Of a stretch of 64,000 bases of DNA, positions 58,707-64,000 are shown piece by piece (the stretch's first letter is position 1; every line of letters begins with the position of its first letter). The position numbers and the translations under genes were made by a program. A model generated the notes under the pieces. The model saw only the letters and a list, made by a program, of their open reading frames with translations, was not told the DNA's origin and ran no database searches. Origin of the DNA: Pararhodobacter sp. (GTDB lineage Bacteria > Pseudomonadota > Alphaproteobacteria > Rhodobacterales > Rhodobacteraceae); the NCBI GenBank assembly GCA_020832545.1, contig JAFIEK010000003.1, forward strand, positions 1 to 64,000, written 5' to 3'.

Positions 58707-59348
58707 TCAGACAGAGAAGTTCGCCAGATATGCGCGGCACATGGTCGTCAGATCCTGTCGCAGGTCGGCCGCCGCCTGCGTTGACAGCCCGCGCTCAAAG
58801 GCATTGCGCACAGTGCCATAGATCACTGTGACCAGCGCAAGGTTCGCCCGCGGCACGTCAGCGAACACCGCATCGCGGGCGCTTGAGAACATCTCCGCCG
58901 TCGCGCGGTCTACCCGCTCGGCAAAGGCGTGGATCAGGGCATCGTTGTTCAGCTCCGCTACTGAGCGATAGAGCGCCCGCGTGACATCCGCGCGCTCGGT
59001 CTTGGCCGCCCAGTACGTCTCGATCAGCGCCTCAACCATCTGGCCGAGAGGGGCGCCTGACTGTTCCCGACAGGTGGCTTCGATCCTTACGGCCAGTGCA
59101 TCCAGGTATCGCGCGTTCAACGCATAAACCAGCGCCTGCTTGTTGGGGAAATACTGATACATGGTGCCGACCGACACACCGGCGCGCTCTGCCACGCTGG
59201 TTGTCGTCAGATCGTTCATGCCATCGCGCAGCAAAACCTGAATGGTGGCCTCATAAATCGCCTCCACAGTCACGCGTGACCTGTTTTGGATCGGTGTTTT
59301 TCTGGGCTGCATCGTGGTCGGGGGCGAGGGGGGCATATGCGAATCCAA
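58707..59348 (-). CDS. TetR-family transcriptional regulator
   Basis: A 213-residue regulator with the helix-turn-helix TVEAIYEATIQVLLRDGMND, LTTTSVAERAGVSVGTMYQY, FPNKQALVYAL. The C-terminal half is helical. It is divergent from the SDR gene at 59401 over 52 bp; the shared gap contains a direct repeat that may be its operator. Confidence 0.92.
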   Translation of the reverse strand: MDSHMPPSPPTTMQPRKTPIQNRSRVTVEAIYEATIQVLLRDGMNDLTTTSVAERAGVSVGTMYQYFPNKQALVYALNARYLDALAVRIEATCREQSGAPLGQMVEALIETYWAAKTERADVTRALYRSVAELNNDALIHAFAERVDRATAEMFSSARDAVFADVPRANLALVTVIYGTVRNAFERGLSTQAAADLRQDLTTMCRAYLANFSV

Positions 59349-59365
59349 AACCTGAAGATTTCCTC

Positions 59366-59382
59366 ATATTCTGACGATATTC
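59366..59382. promoter_or_regulatory. Direct repeat in the TetR-SDR intergenic region
   Basis: ATATTC occurs at 59366-59371 and 59377-59382, an 11-bp period. The position between divergent genes makes it a candidate operator, though TetR sites are usually palindromic. Confidence 0.3.
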
Positions 59383-59400
59383 GCATGAAAGGAAAGACCC

Positions 59401-60120
59401 ATGACACAACCACGCATTGCCCTCGTCACCGGCGGTAACAAGGGGATCGGCCTGGAGATAGCGCGTCAGCTTGCGCAGGTGGGCGTTCACGTCATCATCG
59501 GCGCGCGTGACGCCTCGCGCGCCAGCGGCGCACTGGCGGATCTGGCACGGGATGGCCTCAACGCACAGAGCATTGCGCTCGACCTTCTGGACCACGCCAC
59601 GATCACCGATGCTGCGTCCCAGGTCGAGGCACAGCACGGCCGCCTTGATATCCTTGTCAATAATGCCGGTATTTTTGATTTTGCCGATGCCAACCCCGGC
59701 AAGGCCACGATTGAGGCTGTCCGGCAGGTGATGGAGGTCAACTTCATCGGGACACTTGCCGTCACACAAGCCATGCTGCCGCTGCTGCGCAAGGCACCCC
59801 AAGGCCGGATCGTCAATCTGTCGAGTTCCCTGGGCTCCTTAACCCTGAACGGCGATCCGGCGTCGCCCTACTATGCCAATCAGTTTATCGGCTACAACGC
59901 CTCAAAAGCCGCGACGAACATGCTGACGGTGCAGTTGCATGAGGAGCTGAAGGGAAGCGCCATTAAGGTGAACTCCGTCAGCCCGGGGTTCGTAAAGACC
60001 GACTTGACTGGCTACGGCACCATGACGCCCGCTGAGGGCGCACGCCTGCCAGTGAGATACGCACTTGGTGGCGATGACAGCGGTCGTTTCGTGGAACCCG
60101 AAGGTATGACACCCTGGTGA
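59401..60120 (+). CDS. Short-chain dehydrogenase/reductase
   Basis: A 239-residue SDR enzyme: TGGNKGIGLEIA (about 11-22), NNAG strand, active-site YNASKAA (Y about 168). The SPGFVKTDLTGYG segment following the catalytic region is characteristic of carbonyl-reductase-like SDRs. It is probably repressed by the divergent TetR protein. AAAGGAAAG is located before the ATG. Confidence 0.92.
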   Translation: MTQPRIALVTGGNKGIGLEIARQLAQVGVHVIIGARDASRASGALADLARDGLNAQSIALDLLDHATITDAASQVEAQHGRLDILVNNAGIFDFADANPGKATIEAVRQVMEVNFIGTLAVTQAMLPLLRKAPQGRIVNLSSSLGSLTLNGDPASPYYANQFIGYNASKAATNMLTVQLHEELKGSAIKVNSVSPGFVKTDLTGYGTMTPAEGARLPVRYALGGDDSGRFVEPEGMTPW

Positions 60121-60127
60121 GGCCCTA

Positions 60128-60168
60128 GGCACGGGCAACGGCCGCGAACACGTGCCGTTACCCGTGCC
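60128..60168 (+). terminator. Long hairpin after the SDR gene
   Basis: GGCACGGGCAACGGC (60128-60142) pairs with GCCGTTACCCGTGCC (60154-60168) at 14 of 15 positions, loop 11 nt, beginning 8 bp after the stop. It is a probable terminator even though the T-run is weak. Confidence 0.6.
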
Positions 60169-60422
60169 ATATCCGACCCTCGCCAGATTTCGGGCAGATC
60201 AGCATGATTTCAAACAGGGCCATTGCGGTCGCGCTACGCGCTTTCGGCCCCTTCTGCTGTTCGTCGTTGGCATCGCGGCATCACTGCACCGGCCAATCGT
60301 GCCACGTGCAGCAATTTTTGCTATTGAATGTCGCCGATGCGGAACATTGCGGACGGTCCGCACGTCAGCTTATATGGGCAAGTAACTCGCGCCTGATCCA
60401 ACACACCCACACTGGGGCACTT
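60169..60422. other. Gap without recognisable gene
   Basis: About 250 bases between the SDR hairpin and the phosphotransferase start. I see no gene or RNA. The start of the next gene at 60423 rests on where homology-like sequence begins, so part of this gap might be leader sequence. Confidence 0.4.
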
Positions 60423-61373
60423 ATGGCTGACTTTCCGCCGATCGGGACCGAAACTGAATTTTCCACTTGGCGCAATAGTCGTGACCGATGGCAGAGCGTA
60501 GCTCGCCGGATCGCCAGGTCGGAAGGTATGCCCACACAGAATCTCGTGGCCTTTACGGGAGGAACAAACCTCGTGGTGGATCTGGATGGCGCGGCAGTCC
60601 TCAAGATCTTCCCACCGGTATATCGCAACCAGTATGTCAGCGAGAGTGCAGCCCTTCATCAGTTATCCGGGCGTCTGTCAGTTTCAACGCCTGACATCCT
60701 GGCCGAGGGTGAGGGAGACGGATGGTCATGGCTCATCATGACCAGGATGACGGGGGTGGCGGGGTCGTCCGTCTGGCCAGAACTGGACGACAATGCAAAA
60801 GAGATCATCCTGGCAGACGCCGGTCGCACCATTGCCGAAGTTCACGCTATGCCTGTGGGAAGGCTCGAACATGTCAGACTGTCATGGCCGGATTTCATTC
60901 GCAAACAAGTCGACGGCTGCGTTGAAAAGCACCGCGGCCAAGGGTTTCCAGAGCGTTTCCTTGACGAGCTTGGCGTTCTGGCGAGCAATGCGGTCAACGT
61001 GATCCCTTTGCACGCAGCCAATGTGATCCTTACCGGAGACTGGATCCCGCAAAATTTTCTTCTCTCTGACGCAACCGGAAACTGGCGGGTATCTGGGGTT
61101 ATCGACTTCGGCGATGTGAGAACCGGATGGGGGGAGTATGATCTTCTCGCTCCAAGCGCGATCACGTGTGAAGGGAAGGCACAATTGGTGCGCTCCTTGT
61201 TTGACGGCTACGGCATAGTTTACGATCAAGGCGGTGATGCGTTGCGCCACCGACTTCTGACGCTTTTGGTGCTGCATCAGGAAAGCGATTTCCGAAACAT
61301 GGTTTTACCCGACTGGGAAGACAGGATTTCGAGGGTGTCTGACCTGGCGAGCCTGATCTGGCCTGAAGTGTAG
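60423..61373 (+). CDS. Aminoglycoside phosphotransferase (APH)-family kinase-like protein
   Basis: A 316-residue protein. The nucleotide-binding lysine is in AAVLKIFPP (K61). The catalytic loop reads VILTGDWIPQNFLL (D206, N211), where the usual HGD histidine is threonine, and the metal loop is VIDFGDV (D228). These fit the choline/aminoglycoside kinase fold, in which small molecules are phosphorylated. The H-to-T change may alter activity. The N-terminal 40 residues are longer than typical. Substrate not predictable. Confidence 0.82.
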   Translation: MADFPPIGTETEFSTWRNSRDRWQSVARRIARSEGMPTQNLVAFTGGTNLVVDLDGAAVLKIFPPVYRNQYVSESAALHQLSGRLSVSTPDILAEGEGDGWSWLIMTRMTGVAGSSVWPELDDNAKEIILADAGRTIAEVHAMPVGRLEHVRLSWPDFIRKQVDGCVEKHRGQGFPERFLDELGVLASNAVNVIPLHAANVILTGDWIPQNFLLSDATGNWRVSGVIDFGDVRTGWGEYDLLAPSAITCEGKAQLVRSLFDGYGIVYDQGGDALRHRLLTLLVLHQESDFRNMVLPDWEDRISRVSDLASLIWPEV

Positions 61374-61514
61374 GTTTCTGCCGACCGGCAGATTTTGGTT
61401 CTTATTGCGCGCCGCAGACCAGATTGGCGGCAACCTTGAGTCGCCACCTGACCCTTTCGCGCCGGAAACGGAAACACCACCCGATGCCCTCATCCTTCGC
61501 TTTGGCTCGGCAGC

Positions 61515-62390
61515 CTATCGCCGGCGCGCCAGATAATCCCGGGTGAATGCAGCGTAGCCCGGCGCGGTGACGCGCAATCGGTCCCGGATCAGGGCATGAA
61601 GCGCGGGCAGGCGGTGGAAGGGAACCTGTGGGGCAAGGTGATGTTCAGCATGGTAGGGCATGTTCCAGGCCAGCGCCCGGATTGCGCGGGTCGTGAAGGT
61701 GGTCCGGGTGTTTTCCAGCATATCGGCCACCTGCGGACAGTCGCCATGTTCGGCCAGCAAATAGAGCCGCAGCGCTGGCTGGCCCAGCAGGCAAGGCACG
61801 ATCCAGAGCCAGAGGATCAGGGGCGACCACAGCAGCGTCAGCAGGGCAAGGGCATGAATCGCCAACAAAATCCGGGCTTCACGCTCCGCGCGCCTGCGAA
61901 TTCTGGCGGGCAGCCAGGGTGGCGTCTCTCTGCCGCATGCAAGGCGGATCAGGAGGGCGATCTGGGCGTGCCAGTAGGGGATGCCGCTGACATGCCAAAA
62001 CCATTGCTGGCGGGTCTCAAGCGGCGGGCCGTCCAGCTCCGGATCGCCTGCGCGATTGGTGTGCCGGTGATGGGCAAAGTGGAAGTGGCGGAACCACAGA
62101 AAGGGATTCAGGATCACAAGTCCGATGACATGGCCCACGAAATCGCACAGGCGGTCGCTGGCAAATGGGGTTCGGTGGGTGCATTCGTGCTGGAGCGTAA
62201 ACAGGAACACGATCAATATGCCATGAACGGGCAGCGCCAGCCACCACAGCGGCGGTTGCAGCACAATCAGCGTGCCGGTCGCCAGGATCGCGCCCAGATG
62301 ACCAGCCAGATGCCGCAACCCCGGCACAGTTGCGCGCATGGCCAGCGTGGCGCGGGTCTGGTGGGGCAGATCGGCAAGCGGAGTGCTCAT
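61515..62390 (-). CDS. Membrane fatty acid desaturase
   Basis: A 291-residue integral membrane protein with the three di-iron histidine boxes of fatty acid desaturases/hydroxylases: HECTH (68-72), HFAHHRH (104-110) and HAEHH near residue 257. Hydrophobic spans flank them. It likely introduces a double bond or hydroxyl into an acyl chain or related lipid. It stands alone, with a 140-bp gap to the convergent phosphotransferase gene. Confidence 0.92.
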   Translation of the reverse strand: MSTPLADLPHQTRATLAMRATVPGLRHLAGHLGAILATGTLIVLQPPLWWLALPVHGILIVFLFTLQHECTHRTPFASDRLCDFVGHVIGLVILNPFLWFRHFHFAHHRHTNRAGDPELDGPPLETRQQWFWHVSGIPYWHAQIALLIRLACGRETPPWLPARIRRRAEREARILLAIHALALLTLLWSPLILWLWIVPCLLGQPALRLYLLAEHGDCPQVADMLENTRTTFTTRAIRALAWNMPYHAEHHLAPQVPFHRLPALHALIRDRLRVTAPGYAAFTRDYLARRR

Positions 62391-62697
62391 ACAGCTCCTG
62401 TCATGTTAGCCGGCAATCGCCAGATGGACTGCGGCTTTTGGGCAAGATCGCCTGTTGATGTTCGCGTGGCTCGGTGGCGAAATCAAGCTCACCCGCGAAC
62501 AGCGTGAGTGTCGCACTCGTTTGAGAATGGGCCCAGTCATGACCCTTCCGCTGCAAGTGCAAAGGCACCTCCAACACTGCGGCGTCCCAAATATCCGGTG
62601 TCAAACCTTCGTGCACGCCCTCGCCACCTGCCAGCAACCCATACGGTGCCGCCCGAACCAGTGAGCGTCACGTCCCGCCGCTATCACTTGGTCTTCC
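62391..62697. other. Gap with no recognised gene
   Basis: About 300 bases between the desaturase start and the decayed phage segment. A short minus-strand open stretch (62401-62637) exists but I see no family in it. Confidence 0.4.
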
Positions 62698-63190
62698 ATG
62701 ATGACTTACTGCAGCATTGAGTCCTTAGCTTCCGGGGGCAGTCCCTATTTTCTGTATCTTTTCGTCGAAAGTGCACGGGTCCGGCGCGCCAGCAGCCGCA
62801 CCGCCTCCTGGATCGGCGCGCGAGGCGGCGGGGATCAGACCAGTTGGAAGCCAGAGCCGTCGCCCATTGCAATGTGGTGCAGACCAGTGAGTTCGAACAC
62901 GGGTGGCTGGTGGTGACCTAGCCGCTGTCATATCGCTTTGCGCGGCGGTCTCTGGCGGCCTTAAGCAACACACCCGTCACCCTGACTATCTTTCGTGGCC
63001 CTGAACAGGTTCCGGGCGAGACAGTCGCGCATTGGAAAGGCCGTGGTGCAGGGGCTGAGGTGGAGGGGCAGCGCATCCTGCTGCAGGCCTATTCCGTCTT
63101 CAGCGCCCTGCGCCAAGCGTGTGTCCACGCCAAGTACCAGCGCCTTTGCCGCCACGCGTTTTGTGGGCATGATTGCAGACTGACATCCGG
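62698..63190 (+). pseudogene. Decayed copy of the prophage DUF2163 tail gene
   Basis: The peptide MMTYCSIESLASGGSPYFLY parallels MTYASIESSVAEGRPYFLYQ of the intact gene at 17331. Further on, the DNA shares long identical runs with it, for example GGCGAGACAGTCGCGCATTG and GAGGGGCAGCGCATCCTGCT. Frameshifts and stops break the reading frame (for example TAG near 62921). The copy ends at about the CRHALYGRGCG region. Confidence 0.82.
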
Positions 63191-63285
63191 CTGCACTGGC
63201 AGTCCGGAACGGTGACAGCCGCCGCCGAAACTCCGCTCGCGAGGTTCTGTCGCAGTGCCGCACGCTGAGTGGCTCTGGTGCGGTC

Positions 63286-63474
63286 GTGGTCTCAACCGTT
63301 TTCGCCGCAGGTATTGAGGTTGCACATGAGGTGCTGGCCAAGGCGCAGGGCACGGTCCTGCCACTGATGCCGTATTTCGATACCCAGCGTTGGGTGTTGA
63401 ATTCCCCCTCGCTGGGCGGGATTGCCCTGCCGGCTTGGGCGCGAGTCGATAATGTGGGTTACCCCTCTGGTTAG
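63286..63474 (+). pseudogene. Decayed copy of the endolysin 3' end
   Basis: The peptide AAGIEVAHEVLAKAQGTVLP, LMPYFDTQRWVL matches AAGVEVAQNVLAETQSTILP, LLPYLDTLRWVF in the intact endolysin at 24866-25546. The catalytic part is absent; the segment is joined directly to the end of the DUF2163 remnant. About 7.5 kb of late genes present in the intact prophage is therefore missing here. Confidence 0.8.
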
Positions 63475-63825
63475 GATTCTTGCACGGCCACCCCACCCGA
63501 AAGACACAAACCGTCAGGATCACAGTCAGTCCGCCCGGTTTCCGAAATCACGCTGTCCCGGTGGTGACTTGACGTCCATTTGCCCGCCATTCGGGGAGAC
63601 CACCGTCAAGGCGGTGCGCTAGCAAACCACTCGCACGCAGCGTCGCGACAGCTTGCTGTACTTAAATGCAGCAAGATACCACAGGTCACTCCCTACACGA
63701 TGAGTTCTATTGTACCCTCTCCAATGATCGACAAGAGTCGCATGGGGATTCCGTTAACTGGAAGGTCAAGGACAAGCCATTCTCCCAGCGAGGAAACACG
63801 CGGACATGAAAGAGAATAGCCAGTC
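63475..63825. other. Gap with no recognised gene
   Basis: About 350 bases after the phage remnant. I see no gene, RNA or strong repeat. Confidence 0.4.
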
Positions 63826-64000
63826 ATGCAAAAACGGGCGGCGTCCGGCAGGCCTGTCTCAACGATCTGGAAGACGTTCGATTCGGGCAGGCCGAGCTTC
63901 GAAGATGTGCGAAGCGATGCCGAGTTAAGCGCAATCCTGGCCTTCAACCGCTCGACATGGCCTGAGCGGATACGCGAGTTTCAGGCGATGCGTACTGAAG
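63826..64000 (+). CDS. Start of an unidentified gene (partial)
   Basis: From ATG 63826 the frame is open to the window end: MQKRAASGRPVSTIWKTFDS, then SFEDVRSDAELSAILAFNRS and WPERIREFQAMRTE. The composition is protein-like and helical, but no family is recognised. A possible ribosome site is GAGAA about 10 nt upstream. Confidence 0.35.
   Translation, partial: MQKRAASGRPVSTIWKTFDSGRPSFEDVRSDAELSAILAFNRSTWPERIREFQAMRTE

Noticed and set aside
62401-62637. 78-aa minus-strand gene upstream of the desaturase
   Set aside because: No recognised family, no good ribosome site; may be a remnant, so left as gap.
1-64000. CRISPR array
   Set aside because: No regularly spaced repeats of 24-40 bp were seen anywhere.
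1-64000. tRNA or rRNA genes
   Set aside because: No cloverleaf-compatible stretch with a GTTCRA loop and acceptor stem was found; isolated GTTCAA/GTTCGA hits at 38932 and 55793 lack pairing partners.

Overview
The window looks like a piece of an alphaproteobacterial chromosome, most likely Rhodobacteraceae (Paracoccus/Rhodobacter-like). The evidence is the high GC content, the lambda-like late genes of the type found in Rhodobacterales prophages, and tail proteins related to those of gene transfer agents (DUF2163, TipJ-type hub). All names rest on reading the translated sequence; no database search was possible.

Region 1 (1 to about 25.9 kb) is a siphovirus-type prophage. A short set of small minus-strand genes (824-2923) is headed by two copies of one 47-bp regulatory element. 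It is followed by a long plus-strand late operon: small and large (GpA) terminase subunits, gpW-like joiner, portal, ClpP-like head protease, decoration protein, capsid, head-tail and tail-tube proteins, tail chaperone with a clear -1 frameshift site, tape measure, baseplate/hub proteins (one carrying a von Willebrand A domain), fibre proteins (one with a SPRY-like domain), and an M15-type endolysin. A lower-GC gene with a caspase/CHAT-like His-Cys pair sits as a 'moron' between tail genes. The lysis (Rz/Rz1-like) genes carry three in-frame TAG codons and are split by a complete 2511-bp IS66 element with 8-bp target duplications, so this prophage is probably lysis-defective.

Region 2 (28.6-36.9 kb) is a tightly coupled six-gene minus-strand operon of lower GC. 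In order of transcription it encodes a RelA/SpoT-type nucleotide synthetase, an 872-aa protein with two RNA-polymerase alpha-CTD-like modules plus a sigma-70 region-4-like module, a phospholipase-D nuclease/SF2 helicase fusion, a 65-aa protein, a DndD/SMC-like ATPase, and a 152-aa protein. I do not recognise this combination as a named system; it is the best candidate here for an undescribed defence module.

Region 3 (37.7-47.6 kb) is a Dnd DNA phosphorothioation locus: dndA divergent from dndBCDE, followed by an M15-peptidase-fold protein, a HEPN-like protein, and a convergent dnd-associated methyltransferase. No DndFGH restriction genes are present in the window, which makes the neighbouring PLD-helicase/DndD-like ATPase module a candidate restriction arm. 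IS66 remnants separate regions 2 and 3.

Region 4 (47.7-52.0 kb) is a mobility cassette: an IS3 remnant, strong perfect hairpins, two ParB-like proteins and a large serine recombinase, with a small divergent HTH protein. Regions 1-4 may form one prophage-derived or composite island.

Region 5 (52.7-62.4 kb) is ordinary chromosomal content: methyltransferase, two SDR/TetR divergent pairs, histidine phosphatase, MFS transporter, WYL regulator with DUF1761 membrane protein, phosphotransferase and fatty acid desaturase. At 62.7-63.5 kb a decayed second copy of the prophage late region is visible (DUF2163 tail gene joined to the endolysin tail end).
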